Notes: a model not told the origin generated them from the letters alone. DNA of 64,000 bases from Xenopus tropicalis (GCF_000004195.4 NC_030678.2:84976904-85040903); one strand, 5' to 3'. Shown: positions 1-10,699, counted from the stretch's first letter. A program made the numbers and translations.

Positions 1-270
1 TAATCTTTATTGCTTGATTTGTCTTGCAGAAACTGTTTTACAAACCAGAGAGGGACAGTAGAATTCCTTATTTTTTTTTGTTTATGGCAGAGAAATGCCT
101 ACTACCCTCAGTTTGCATTCAGCTAATATACCATACTTGTACTTTAACATGTTTCCTGCTCTTTACCTCGTTATTATTCTGACTATTATAAAGATTCTGC
201 AGCAGTGGCAGTTGTATCAGTCATAACACTAGTAGCATCAGGGGAGCAGTGATAAAATACAAAGGTGATT
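1..270. other. AT-rich sequence, no feature
   Basis: Nothing coding or repetitive is recognisable. A 'cttgcag' at 23-29 resembles a splice acceptor, but no supporting open frame or donor follows, so no exon is called. Confidence 0.5.
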
Positions 271-432
271 ATGTAAATATCTTAAAAGTGCCCACATCTA
301 GAAACCTATAGCAACCAATTAGATATTTGATTTTTCTATTATTGTGCGTTTTGTTTGAAACCTCACAAAAAATGCTGGCTGCTGGTTGGTTGCTATGTGT
401 TATTAGACTAGGCAGGTTATTAGAAAGGGCAA
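270..432. mobile_element. Degenerate foldback MITE (CCAATCAG-type)
   Basis: The left part reads 'cctatagcaaccaattag' and the right part reads 'ggttggttgctatgtgtt', which are imperfect reverse complements about 90 bp apart. Similar arms occur at 38452-38612, where the palindrome is clearer. The boundaries are approximate and no target duplication is seen. Confidence 0.45.
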
Positions 433-1135
433 TAGGGCACAATACATTTGTTCTTTGAATAAGGCAAGAAAGTCAAAGTACTAGGTTTACTAGGAAGACA
501 CCTGTGTGTAAGCAACCTTATAGAAAATAAGCATGGTAATCAGTGATACTAGGCTCACCAAAATAGGTTTGTCATTGTCAAGAGTTAATTTGACATTTAC
601 CAGATAAACATGGGGAATGATGATTATAAGCACCCTGGATTAGGAAGGTGGATAGAGGAATTCAGCTTAATCTGAGTGCACGTGGAGTCAAGGCCATGGG
701 GAAGCAGTGAATTTGGGCTTATGGAAGTGCAAGTGGAACAGAGATTACTAGCAGGACATTAGGGTCAGAGCTTACTGGGTGTCAATGGTACATTAAGAGC
801 GGTTACCTACATTTCAGGGTTTGCTATTGGGTGAAGTGATCTGTTGCTTTCCAGGAGATAACAAAATCCACTGGAGAGCCATAAGGGATTGCTGTGCATC
901 ACTGAAAAAGGCACACAGAAGTTGCACATGCATGGCTCTCCAGTTATTTTCAAGTTATATGCTGTGTGTACTTGGCAAACCCAAACCACTATTGGATCGA
1001 GCATTTAACTGAATGCTATACTTTAGTGGTTTCAAATAGCTGTGTTGGTGTTGCTTTCCAGGAGGTTTTACAAAGAGGACAGTGTTCCGGAAGCACAGAA
1101 CTAGAACACAATCTAAGAAGTTAAGTAGAAAGTTA
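433..1135. other. Unassigned sequence with a 13-bp inverted repeat
   Basis: No gene is recognised. The only structure seen is a perfect 13-bp inverted repeat, ACTGGAGAGCCAT at 870-882 and its complement at 932-944, with a 49-nt loop. The short frames here lack any recognisable domain. Confidence 0.4.
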
Positions 1136-1299
1136 GGGATATATTTATCATGCTGTGTAAAAAGTGGAGTGAGGCATTACTGGTGATGTTGCCCAGAGCA
1201 ACCGATCAGCAATTAGATTTCAACAGTTAGAAAATCAAAGCAAAGCATCTGATTGGCTGCTATGAGCAACATCACTGGTAATGTTTTACTCCACTTTTC
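1136..1299. mobile_element. Palindromic MITE, left portion (interrupted)
   Basis: The sequence starts 'tatatttatcatgctgtg' and folds back on itself: 'ggcattactggtgatgttg' near 1172 is mirrored by 'caacatcactggtaatg' near 1268, with CAAT/ATTG-rich centre. The far terminus is missing here and reappears at 3734-3757 ('acatagcatgatacattt'), after an intervening DIRS element. The same terminus type flanks the MITE at 4497-4848. Confidence 0.7.
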
Positions 1300-1432
1300 T
1301 CTTACAGGTGTCTGTGGGACACAGGGACCATGGGGTATAGCATCTACCAGCAGGAGGCAGGACACTAGAAGAAGACAAACCCCTCCCCCCTACTGCTATA
1401 CCCCCCTTCACTTCTTGCCTTAACCAGTTTTT
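1300..1432 (+). repeat. DIRS copy 1 left inverted terminal repeat
   Basis: It includes 'ggtgtctgtgggacacagg' and 'ggggtatagcatctaccag'. The reverse complement is found at 3556-3700 with few mismatches. Confidence 0.8.
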
Positions 1433-2184
1433 TTCTAGTGTCCCACCAGGAGACAGGATCATTTCTACTCTCTACATAGTTCAGCCAGACTCAGTCTGGC
1501 ACCAGGGGTTGACCCAGAGGTCTCCAACAGGAGCCCCTCAGCACAGGCTACCCCCTGTGTGGGAAAGAAGATTGCTAGGCTATTCAAGTAAGCCAGCCAT
1601 GCAAACTCTCTGCCTCTGCATACAGAGAGCAGAAGCTGCACAGTAATCTTATGTGCCATTTATGTGTCTTATTAATGTGCCATCTCCTGCCCAGTCTCCC
1701 CTGTCTTTTGCTAAGCTCTGCCCTACCTTGCCTCCTCTCCGGCCAGCATAGTTACTTCCTTCCCACTCTCTACCTCCTTCGGTTCTCCTGCCTTTTCGGA
1801 TGCGTTCCACCTTGCGTCTCTGGCCGATGGCGTCACGTGCTCTCCTTAATATAGTTTGCGCACCTTTTCTCCTTCGTGCCTTTTTCACCGCCTGTCATTC
1901 TGGCTCTACCTTCCTCTGGACTGTGTCTCGTACTCCCGCTCTCCATCTTGAGTACCTCCACTCTCCATCCTGAAGTGCCTCTTCATCCTGACAAGACTTC
2001 TTAGTCGGGGAATGTGCTACAGGGACCGGTATCATTACTGCAAGTTAGGAGCTGGCTAGAGGGAGATTAGGCATAGTGGTTGGGTGGGCAGTAAAGATCT
2101 TGTACTTGCCTATTACTTCAGGCTTTGCATACCTACTGGTATAGCATTAGCTTATCAAGGGCATTGCCTTGGGCATTGTACTGT

Positions 2185-2320
2185 ACTGGATCTGTACTGG
2201 CTCTGTACTGATACTGTACTGAGACCGCACTGGCACTGTACTGGCACTGCACTGACATTTTATTATCTACGCTAGCACTGCACTGACACTGTACTGTCAC
2301 TGGGCTGGCGCTGCACCTCT
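2185..2320 (+). repeat. Short-period (about 12 bp) minisatellite
   Basis: Degenerate tandem copies of a unit like 'cactgtactggc' lie inside the DIRS copy, upstream of its gag-like frame. About ten imperfect units are visible. Confidence 0.6.
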
Positions 2321-2404
2321 GTTAACCATCTCTCTTAAGACATTCTCATTGTCTGACACTGTCATTGTCTCGTTGGTCTTTGTACTCAAACTCTCCATTG
2401 AGCT

Positions 2405-2857
2405 ATGGCAGAGGGCAACCCAGAGGGTTCCTTTCCCAGGGGGGCTACTAGTTCCTCCAAAATTAAATACTTAGCCTGCGCCAGATGCTGCAAACGCCTC
2501 CCCGCAGGCAGGAAGGAAGCCAAGGTTGCTGCCCAGGCCCAGGCCCCTACACCCCTGGTCCAGGCTGAGGAGCCAGGGGCAGGGTCGAACCCCACAGGGT
2601 CACATGAAGCTCAGCTGCAGGTTTCACCTCCCAGCCAGGAACCTCCACCATGGGCCATTTCCCTCTTCACGTGCATTCTGAATTTGGCAGCATGCCTTGA
2701 TAGGTTGGATAGGTTGCATCAAGGAGAGTCGGAACTCCGGCCCAAATCTCTTAAGCATCATATTTCTCTTCCTTTCGAATTTTACAGTGATTCTGAATCT
2801 CCTCGGGCACATGGGAAGGACAATCCCAAAGTGAAGGAGAAATCGACGACATATTAA
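2405..2857 (+). pseudogene. DIRS gag-like ORF, N-terminal part
   Basis: A 150-residue frame begins MAEGNPEGS. It has a cysteine/basic cluster 'CARCCKRLPAGR' at about residues 25-36, a Pro/Gln-rich linker and a Ser/Asp-rich tail ('FYSDSESPRAHGK'). Its position just inside the left ITR and ahead of recombinase remnants fits the first ORF of a DIRS element, which encodes a nucleic-acid-binding Gag-like protein. The frame ends in a stop, and what follows jumps directly to the recombinase C-terminus, so most of the coding region has been deleted. The assignment rests mainly on position and composition. Confidence 0.55.
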
Positions 2858-2914
2858 CCAGGACATTACCATTCCCTCCTTCTGCCCCCACCTGGCTTCC
2901 CCTAAGGAGGTGGC

Positions 2915-3288
2915 TGTACACTCCCTGGACCCGATAAGGGCACTAAAACTCTACCTGCACTGTTCCAAGGACCTACGAGCTTCTTCATCCCTATTCGTTC
3001 TTCCCTCCGGACAACGAAAAGGGCTTCAGGCCTCCAAAACCACCATTTCCTGTTAAATTCGTAAGACCATATGCAGAGCTTACATTGCCCGTGGGAATTC
3101 TCCTCCCCTTCGCATTACGGCTCATTCCACCAAGGGGCATAGGCACCTCCTGGGCCTTCAGGAACAGTTCCTCAGCCGAACAGGTCTGCAAGGCCGCTAC
3201 ATGGTGCTCCATTCACTCATTCACAAAATTCTACAAATTTGAGGTCTTCGCAGCATATGATGCCCACTTTGGTAGAAAGGTACTATAA
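2915..3288 (+). pseudogene. DIRS tyrosine recombinase, C-terminal remnant
   Basis: Across two frames the translation gives 'LDPIRALKLYL', then 'AHSTK', then 'CKAATWCSIHSFTKFYKF' and 'FGRKVL' before the stop. This is the H-x-x-R ... ATW.S..TF.KFY layout of DIRS tyrosine recombinases, with the last Tyr as the expected nucleophile. The motif Arg reads as Lys (HSTK), and there is an in-frame stop near 3055 plus a frameshift, so it is dead. The N-terminal half of the recombinase is absent. Confidence 0.7.
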
Positions 3289-3365
3289 GCTGCAGTTAAC
3301 TAGACCATATTCATTCTAGCATATCATCTGCTTCTCCCACCCTGGAAATTACTGGGACAGCTTTG

Positions 3366-3476
3366 GTATGTCCCCATGGTCCCTGTGTCCCACAGACACC
3401 TGTAAGAGGAAAGGAGATTTTGTCATACTCACCGTTAAATGCTTTTCTCTCAGGGCGTCTGTGGGACACAGGGCTT
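3366..3476. repeat. DIRS copy 1 internal complementary region
   Basis: Complementary to both element ends, joined: 'ctgtgtcccacagacacctg' corresponds to the left end, and 'actcaccgttaaatgctttt' corresponds to the right end. In the DIRS1 replication model this region templates completion of the termini. Confidence 0.8.
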
Positions 3477-3555
3477 CCCCCCCTGGAAGCGGATTCTCTG
3501 CATTCTCTCTGCCTACATGTATATAGTTAATACTTCTTTTTGTTCGTTCTTTGTT

Positions 3556-3733
3556 GACAAAACTGGTTAAGGCAGGAAGTGAAGGGGGGTATAGCAGCAA
3601 GGAGGAGGGGTTTGTCCTCTTCTTCCACTTCTAGTGTCCTGTCTCCTGCTGGTAGATGCTATACCCCATGGTCTCTGTGTCCCAGATGCCCAGAGAGAAA
3701 AGGATTTAAGGGTGAGTATCACAAAATCTCCTT
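3556..3733 (-). repeat. DIRS copy 1 right inverted terminal repeat
   Basis: Reverse complement of the left ITR, for example 'ctgctggtagatgctatacc'. It extends to 'gtgagtatcacaaaatctcc' at the outer end. Confidence 0.8.
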
Positions 3734-3757
3734 TTTACATAGCATGATACATTTTCC
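3734..3757. mobile_element. Palindromic MITE, right terminus (interrupted)
   Basis: 'acatagcatgatacattt' is the reverse complement of the terminus at 1140-1160. It completes the MITE split by DIRS copy 1. Confidence 0.65.
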
Positions 3758-4496
3758 CCTAAATGTCTTTGTAGTAATGCATTCCAAGATAATGTGCCCT
3801 TCCTGCTGCCTTGTAATAATAATAAACTGAGGAGTTTGGCTGCTGGAGATGGAATGTCACACCAGTCCCCATCTTCTTAATCTCTAACAGAGTTTCCCAG
3901 CAACCCTTGAGACATGAGGAGATTAATTGGCCTGCGATTAATTTCCTATAGTGGTGGGGACTAATCTAATAGCAAATGTGTCACTTGGGCTTTTCAAAGT
4001 GGCCCAAAGATGCCTCGTGAGGAACCTTTGGGTGACTTCAGAAAGCCAAAGCAACACGTTTTCCTACTAACAATATGCATTTTTTGCTGGTAGGAAAGCA
4101 TTCGAGGAATTTAGTAGCCACTGCTAGAGGAGATTAGTTGTGGGCTGACAATTGTCCTCATGTGTCACAGTGCTTACAGTTATAGGAGTTTTAAATGAAC
4201 AATAGTTGGGGCATTAGTAGGATATCCAGAATATTGTGTCTATGATTGTAGTAATGGACAGTATTGCTAAATTGTAGATAATACTAGCAGATGAGACAGC
4301 AAGCCTGTATGTTGCTACTCTGACTAGGCCTTTAATGGCCAAACTACTTTTCTCCTGCATTTGACAAAAACTATTACTTATAGACACCCCAGGTCCTGAT
4401 AGGGGTTGGTTCCTCAACAAATATCTGTAAGCCAAATAATAATCCCATCTATGGTTCCTATAGAGACAAGTTCCCACATTGGGCCACCAAAACACT
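3758..4496. other. Unassigned sequence
   Basis: AT-rich, with no gene or clear repeat recognised. Confidence 0.4.
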
Positions 4497-4848
4497 AGGG
4501 GGCATATTTATTATGCTGTGTAAAAAACGGCGAGAAAATTCGCCACACATCGCCAGGCTTCGCCATGTAAAAACGGCGTAAAATCGACGTAATTTTTTAC
4601 GCGTTTTTTCTTCCACCGGAATTTATGGAAAATAATGGCGTAATATCCGGCGTTCAGACGGCGATCTTTTCCATTTATTTTACACAGCTTTTTACTCAGT
4701 TTTTTCGGCGAATTAGTTTTACACAGCATAATAAATACGCCCCTAAGGGGCGTAAAATAATTACACCGATTTTACGCCATTTTTACACGGCGAAACCTGG
4801 CGAATTTTCTCACCGTTTTTTACACAGCATAATAAATATGCCCTTAGG
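4497..4848. mobile_element. Composite MITE with terminus 'gcatatttattatgctgtgt'
   Basis: The left terminus at about 4503 appears in reverse complement at about 4710-4742 and again at about 4820-4843. The element therefore has one left end and two right ends. The interior contains several CG-rich 'aaacggcg' and 'cggcgaa' blocks in both orientations. This suggests a MITE joined to half of another copy, or a tandem end duplication. The terminus is shared with the MITE at 1136-3757. Confidence 0.7.
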
Positions 4849-4948
4849 ATGTCACAGTTCCACCAGTCTGCGTGTTAGTGATGTGAAATAATCCTGACAG
4901 ACTGCAGTTTTATCTTTTGTCCTGCTGTCAGACTCGGGTTTAAGAGTG

Positions 4949-5133
4949 TGAGAAAACTCTATGGTATGTATGGTTTTTCTCTTTTCTTTTTCTCTCACAT
5001 ACTAATGAAAAATGTCAATTAGTAGGCTGTCAGAATGTTTTGGAAGGTACTGTTTCCCAAGCAATTTGTATTGATACTCTAAACCTGGCAAATAAAAAAA
5101 TCTAAGGTACAAAAAAAGAGAAAACTCTATAGT
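4949..5133 (+). mobile_element. Short retro-inserted sequence with target duplication
   Basis: Near-identical 17-mers flank the insert: 'gagaaaactctatggta' at about 4949 and 'gagaaaactctatagta' at about 5118, differing at one base. The insert ends in 'gcaaataaaaaaat' and a further A-run immediately before the second copy. An AATAAA plus A-rich 3' end and a long target duplication indicate LINE-mediated insertion of a processed transcript or SINE fragment of about 150 bp. The source transcript is not identified. Confidence 0.55.
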
Positions 5134-5880
5134 ACAGGAGTAACTTAGGGAAGGCAGTAACACCTCATGCTTTAATGATTTTCATAAAATGCAGCTGCTT
5201 TTGCGTTTAACATTCTTAAGTGACTGGGTAATGTTGGAAAAGTGAGATTTTTAGATGCCTACCCCTGTCTCTAGCAAAGAATGGTAGGGAAGAAACATCA
5301 GTAAATGTCTACTAGCAGTTAGTTACTGTATATGCCAAGAAGGTAACAACTTCTCATTTTTATTAATCTCTTGTACTTGATGTGCTGCTCTGTTTTAGCC
5401 TGGCAGGGTAACGACAGTAGGTGATAGTGGCAGTGGCATAACTACCACTCCACAGACCAGTGTAAAAACTTAGCACCTGCCTCCCCACATGCCTGAGTGA
5501 AAACTTGCAAATGGCCAGCTTACCCCTGGTCTTGGGCCCTTCTATTCCCCCCCACACACACTTTGCTTCCACCCCTGCCAATTGAAGTAAATTTGAATTG
5601 AATAATCTGAGGCCGTTGACCTGCACTGATGTCCTGTTAATGTTTGCTCACAGCTACTATTGCTGACAAATGTCTGCAAATTACCTTTATCGCGTTCCAT
5701 CCTGGAAAAGATGTAGCCCATGGTGCTGCTGCCATGAGGTGTGTAGAGATAAAGACATTTCTCTTCTGCATTTCCATTATGACAGTACCATGGTTACATG
5801 ACACTGGTTTCTAAATGGTGTTTATATGTCATTTTAGTGAGGTGAGACAAAGAGAAAATTAGGAAAAGGAGAGAAATCGG
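5134..5880. other. Unassigned sequence
   Basis: No gene recognised. The stretch near 5430 ('cagtggcataactaccact') resembles the end of a hAT-type repeat, but no partner terminus was found. Confidence 0.35.
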
Positions 5881-7990
5881 ATAACAGAAGGAAAGTAGAG
5901 GAGAACGCTAGGTAGAAGATGCAATTTTAAATAGCTAAAATTATGCACATGGCAAATGTTTTTGTATTTTTTCTTGTATATTAGCTGTATTTTATATTTT
6001 AGATTTTGCTGCAGCTTTTGTTTTAACAATATATGTTTTTGGAATAGTTTTCTCTATTTCTGGGGAATTTGTTTATTAAGGATAAACCATTTGTTAGTTA
6101 ATTAGAAGGTTGGTTTGATCAACTAAATACATAAAATCCATTTGCATATGCTGGTACATATATCCCTTCTTTGTTATTATGGGATGCTGCACGCAATTTC
6201 TAGTGGCATTAGTTTTCAACTGTCAAAACAGCTGCCATATTTAGACAGTAAATGGAGAGTGAACGAGAGAGACTAGCAAACAGCAGATATTCTTTCATGT
6301 AGCAATGAGATAAACAAGATTGATTTTTATAGAGATTCTAGATGCAGTTTCACATGGGCAATGCAATGCCATTTTATTTACCAGGGGAGACATTTGAAAT
6401 TCGGAAATCCAGGAAGTGGGCATGTTTCCATTTCTAAATGTTGATAAATATGTTCCTGCTTTGTTATAATGTCATGTGCATGCACCAAGGTATGGTGAAA
6501 CCTGATTTATATGTCAAAGAGCTATCATATTAAGTAGATGAGTAGACAGTATAAGAGAGGCTGGGCCCAGACCCTCAAAAATTGTTAAAAAGAGAGGGAA
6601 AGGAGCAATTATCGACAAAGAGAAGAAGAGGAGAATGTTTTGTAGAGAGAAGAGCAAGATTTTTTGAAAATCTGTAGAGGATGAAAGCTAGCAGGGGAGT
6701 GAAGCAAGTAAGCTGCATTTTACAAAGCTAATTTTATGCATAGGGTAAAATTAATTTGTTTTTTTTTCTTGTAAATCAGCTGTATTTTAAATTGTGATTT
6801 TGCTGCAGACTTTGGTTTTTCAACATATGATTTTGGAATAGGTTATTCTATTTCTGGGCTAAATGTTTATTTAGGATGAACCATTTGTCAGTTATTAGGA
6901 GGGTTGCCTCAGAGCTATCATATTGAGTAGATGAGTAAACAGTGCAAGAGAGACTGGCAAACAACTTTTTCAAAAATTTTTATTTAACTTGGGCCCAGAC
7001 CCTCAAAAATTGGTAAAAAGATAAGGGAAGAAGCAGATGAAGAGAAAGAGATAAAGAGTAGAACGTTTCAAAAAAAGAAGTGCAAGATTTTTTGAAAAAT
7101 TGTAAAACATTAGAGCTGGCAGGGGAGTGAAGCAAGTAAGTTGCATTTTCAATAGCTAAGTTTATGCATTGGGTTAATTCCTTTGTTTTTTCTTGTAAAT
7201 CAACTGTATTTTGTATTGTGAGTTGCTATTTGTTAGTTAATAGGGTTGGTTTGATAAACTAAATACATAAACACCATTTGTGTATGCTGGTACATATACC
7301 CCTGCTTTGTTGTTATGGGTTAGTGTCTGGTGACATTAGTTTTCACTAACAAAACAGAGCTGCCATATTTAGTAGGTAAATGTAGAGTGAAAGAGCAAGA
7401 CTAGCAAACTGCAAATCAAATGTACTTGCATGCAGAGATGAGATAAACATGATTGTTTTTTTATAGAGATACTAGGTGCAGTTTTACATGGCCAATGCAA
7501 AGCCATTTTATTTGCTAGGGGAGACATTTAAAATGAGTAAATTCAAGAAACAGGCACATTCTTTATCATTATGTCATGGGCATGCACCATGGTGAGGTGA
7601 TACTGGTTATTAACTGCCCCAGGACTGTCATATTGAGTATATGAGTAAACAGTGTAAGAGACTGGAAATCAACTTTTTTCGAAACATGTTTTTGGAATAG
7701 TATTTTTCAATTCTTAAAATTGTTTATTTGAGATAAAACATTTGTCAGTTTTAAGGAGGGTTGGTTTGATAAACATAATACTTAAAAGTGGTTTGCATAT
7801 GCTGGTACTTATGTTCCTGCATTGACATTATGGGATGCTGCACACTGTGTCTAGAGATGTTAGTTTTCAACTGCCACAACAGAGCTGCCATAGTTATTAG
7901 GTAAATGGAGAATGAAAGAAAGAGCTGAAAGCGAAGTGAAGCAACTAAGCTGCATTTTTAAAAAGCAGTTTTACTTTTACACTTTTTCTA
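5880..7990 (+). repeat. Degenerate long-period tandem repeat, about four partial copies
   Basis: The same ordered landmarks recur. 'tgctggtacatat'-like strings lie at 6149, 7285 and 7803. 'gctgtattttat'-like strings lie at 5984, 6779 and 7204. 'gagtagatgagtaaacagt'-like strings lie at 6533, 6925 and 7640. 'agtgaagcaagtaagctgc'-like strings lie at 6700, 7125 and 7935. Copies differ by large internal deletions, so the period is irregular (about 400-1,140 bp). No coding capacity is seen. The family is unknown. Confidence 0.65.
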
Positions 7991-8434
7991 TGAAAATTAA
8001 CTTCACGTCATTATAAATATGCCCTTATAGGCTGCACTGCTATAAACCCTTTAAAATGAATATGTTTCTGCTTTCATCTTCAGGTTTTACTGGCTAAAGT
8101 ACAGGGATGAAACAACCTTTCGAAATATCAATACATCTGCAACACTGTGAGAGTGGCTCCTGTTCATGCACAGAGAAAAGGAATTTCTTATTCAAGTTGT
8201 ATACATAACACATATATATCAGAAGGTGATTACCATGTCCCCAATGGAGTTTTTTCCTTTGAAGTGGAGACATGTTCATGACTAATGAACCTCTTTGGGT
8301 GGACATGTCATCCCCTACAAATGTACCTATCCCCTTCTCAAATGTATTTACTGTCAAATCTATCAGTAACTTTAACCTATAAGTCAAATTTAATATCCTA
8401 TATGAATATAAATATACATTCCCACACCTTATCT
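7991..8434. other. Unassigned sequence
   Basis: 'cattataaatatgccctta' near 8010 looks like a lone terminus of the MITE family seen at 4497. Nothing else is recognised. Confidence 0.35.
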
Positions 8435-9291
8435 TTAAAGTGATACTGATACCTATTAAACCTGTTTTTTTTTTTTTTTTTTTTTTATACCTGCCATTGT
8501 GTTTATGTTATGAGCTTCTAAACTGTTATTCAAAAAAATTCCAGTTTGGTCACATTACTATTAGGAGCAGATCAACTACTGCTCCTCAAGGCAGCCATGT
8601 TTGCTCTTCTGCACGGCCATGTAAACACCTCCATCAAAAAAAAATCACCCAATCACATTGCCTGCTTTAGGGGGCTCTCCTTCTCCCTTCTGTTACACAC
8701 ACAGAGAAATAAACTTTCCTCTTGCTGTCCGTTGTCTGCTTCAAAAGGACTCTCCCTCTCCCCCTCCACATTACATATAGACGCCATCAATCAGAGTAAA
8801 GCTGAAGTAACCGTTCTCCAAGCTTGTATTGTGGTTGGAATCGGACCTCAACTCTGAAAGATTCTCTGCATGTAATGCGGAGGGGGAGAGCATTTTGAAG
8901 CAGGCTACCGGACTGCAAGAATGTGAGTGAAAGGGGAAAGAGAAGCATAAAAAGCTGCAAAACAAACTCACAAACAGCGAGGGAACACATCCACAGGTAA
9001 ATGCTGCAGGCTCACAAGCATTAGGAAGGGAGGTTACATGGTCATGTTTAGTTATGCTGCTTAAAGTAATGTTAGGATCCTCCCAGTTTTTTGACGTCAG
9101 CTACTCCACTTCTGACAGACAGCTTCAGAAGCTACAGTCGGCTTGCCAGACAGTCGGGGCCAGCTATCTTTAATAGGATTTACTTAGAAAACCAGAACTT
9201 TCAGAAAAAAATGGTCAGCATGACCTATAGGTATGTTTGGATGTAGAATCATATTTTGAAAAGTACTTTTTTTGCTGTCAGTATCACTTAA
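8435..9291. mobile_element. TTAA-flanked MITE, T2-like (857 bp)
   Basis: TTAAAGTGATACTGA at 8435 is the inverse of TCAGTATCACTTAA at 9278-9291. The ends are therefore inverted repeats with TTAA at each outer edge, resembling the T2 family of Xenopus MITEs (TTAAAGGRR-type ends). The interior has a poly-T run (8463-8486) and no transposase. Short frames inside lack recognisable domains. Confidence 0.7.
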
Positions 9292-9423
9292 AAGTATAAG
9301 TATAATTTAATATTTACATTGTTAAAAAATGAGGTATAGGATTAGAATGATATGACAACTGCATGGCCCCCCAGCAGAGTATTATAATAGGTTGTCTAAG
9401 AGAATATTGGGAGCAACAACACC

Positions 9424-10438
9424 ATGAAGTCCAAAGAACACACCAGACAGGTCAGGGATAAAGTTATTGAGAAATTTAAAGCAGGCTTAGGCTACAAAAA
9501 GATTTCCAAAGCCTTGAACATCCCACGGAGCACTGTTCAAGCGACCATTCAGAAATGGAAGGAGTATGGCACAACTGTAAACCTACCAAGACAAGGCCGT
9601 CCACCTAAACTCACAGGCCGAACAAGGAGAGCGCTGATCAGAAATGCAGCCAAGAGGCCCATGGTGACTCTGGACGAGCTGCAGAGATCTACAACTCAGG
9701 TGGGGGATCTGTCCATAGGACAACTATTAGTCGTGGACTGCACAAAGTTGGCCTTTATGGAAGAGTGGCAAGAAGAAAGCCATTGTTAACAGAAAACCAT
9801 AAGAAGTCCCGTTTGCAGTTTGCCACAAGCCGTGTGGGGGACACCGCAAACATGTGGAAGAAGGTGCTCTGGTCAGATAAGACCAAAATGGAACTTTTTG
9901 GCCAAAATGCAAAACGCTATGTGTGGCGGAAAACTAACACTGCACATCACTCTGAACACACCATCCCCACTGTCAAATATGGTGGTGGCAGCATCATGCT
10001 CTGGGGGTGCTTCTCTTCAGCAGGGACAGGGAAGCTGGTCAGAGTTGATGGGAAGATGGATGGAGCCAAATACAGGGCAATCTTGGAAGAAAACCTCTTG
10101 GAGTCTGCAAAAGACTTGAGACTGGGGCGGAGGTTCACCTTCCAGCAGGACAACGACCCTAAACATAAAGCCAGGGCAACAATGGAATGGTTTAAAACAA
10201 AACATATACATGTGTTAGAATGGCCCAAAGTCCAGATCTAAATCCAATCGAGAATCTGTTGCAAGATCTGAAAACTGCTGTTCACAAACGCTGTACATCT
10301 AATCTGACTAAGCTGGAGCTGTTTTGCAAAGAAGAATGGGCAAGGATTTCAGTCTCTCGATGTGCAAAGCTGGTAGAGACATACCCCAAAAGACTGGCAG
10401 CTGTAATAGTAGTAAAAAGTGGTTCTACAAAGTATTGA
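9424..10438 (+). pseudogene. Tc1-family transposase, frameshifted
   Basis: The reading frame begins MKSKEHTRQVRDKVIEKFK. It runs through a paired-type helix-turn-helix DNA-binding region ('GYKKISKALNIPRSTV') and a GRPR-like linker ('RQGRPPKLTGR'). A one-base loss in the 'gtgggggatctg' stretch (about 9704) shifts the frame. The catalytic part resumes from about 9765: 'LWSDKTKMELFG' holds the first Asp, with the usual following Glu changed to Lys, and 'QQDNDPKH' holds the second Asp. A second shift at about 10228 removes four bases in the WPSQSPDLNP motif. The third acidic residue lies in 'NPIENLLQDLK'. The protein would cut and paste its own element; with two shifts and no left TIR this copy is inert. 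Confidence 0.9.
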
Positions 10439-10440
10439 CT

Positions 10441-10646
10441 CAGGGGGCTGAATAATTAGGCACACCCCACTTTGCAGTTATTTATTTGTAAAAAATGTTT
10501 GGAATCATGTATGATTTTCGTTCCACTTCTCACGTGTACACCACTTTGTATTGGTCTTTCACGTGGAATTCCAATAAAATTGATACATGTTTGTGGCTGT
10601 AATGTGACAAAATGTGGAAAATACTGAATACTTTTGCAAGCCACTG
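10441..10646 (-). repeat. Right TIR of Tc1 family A copy 1
   Basis: Matches the inverted ends of the 22443-24047 copy, with a small deletion removing the 'ttcaagggggcc' block present in that copy. Confidence 0.8.
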
Positions 10647-10699
10647 TATATATATACATATATATTTTTTTTCTTATAAATAATCTTCTGTAACAAATA

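Larger units (their letters stand above)
1300..3733 (+). mobile_element. DIRS-like retrotransposon, internally deleted (copy 1)
   Basis: Inverted terminal repeats at about 1300-1432 and 3556-3733 match in reverse complement over more than 120 bp. An internal complementary region at about 3366-3476 contains, in reverse complement, the right end fused directly to the left end ('caaaatctccttt' next to 'cctcttacaggtg'). That circle-junction copy is diagnostic of DIRS1-type elements. Inside are a gag-like frame and the C-terminus of a tyrosine recombinase. The reverse transcriptase and RNase H are missing, so the element cannot have been autonomous. Both breakpoints fall in a short T run of the host MITE. 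Confidence 0.85.
9390..10646 (+). mobile_element. Tc1-like transposon, 5'-truncated (family A, copy 1)
   Basis: The right terminus 'cttttgcaagccactg' at 10631-10646 is followed by TA, and about 200 bp of right TIR (10441-10646) is present. The left TIR is missing: similarity to the full copy at 22443-24047 begins only at about 9390, just ahead of the transposase start. A TA-rich stretch follows on the right. Confidence 0.85.

Noticed and set aside
23..60. Possible host exon after 'cttgcag'
   Set aside because: A lone acceptor-like motif without a sustained frame, donor or homology is not enough.
8546..8857. 103-codon frame inside the TTAA MITE
   Set aside because: It overlaps another frame and lies within a non-autonomous element; no domain.
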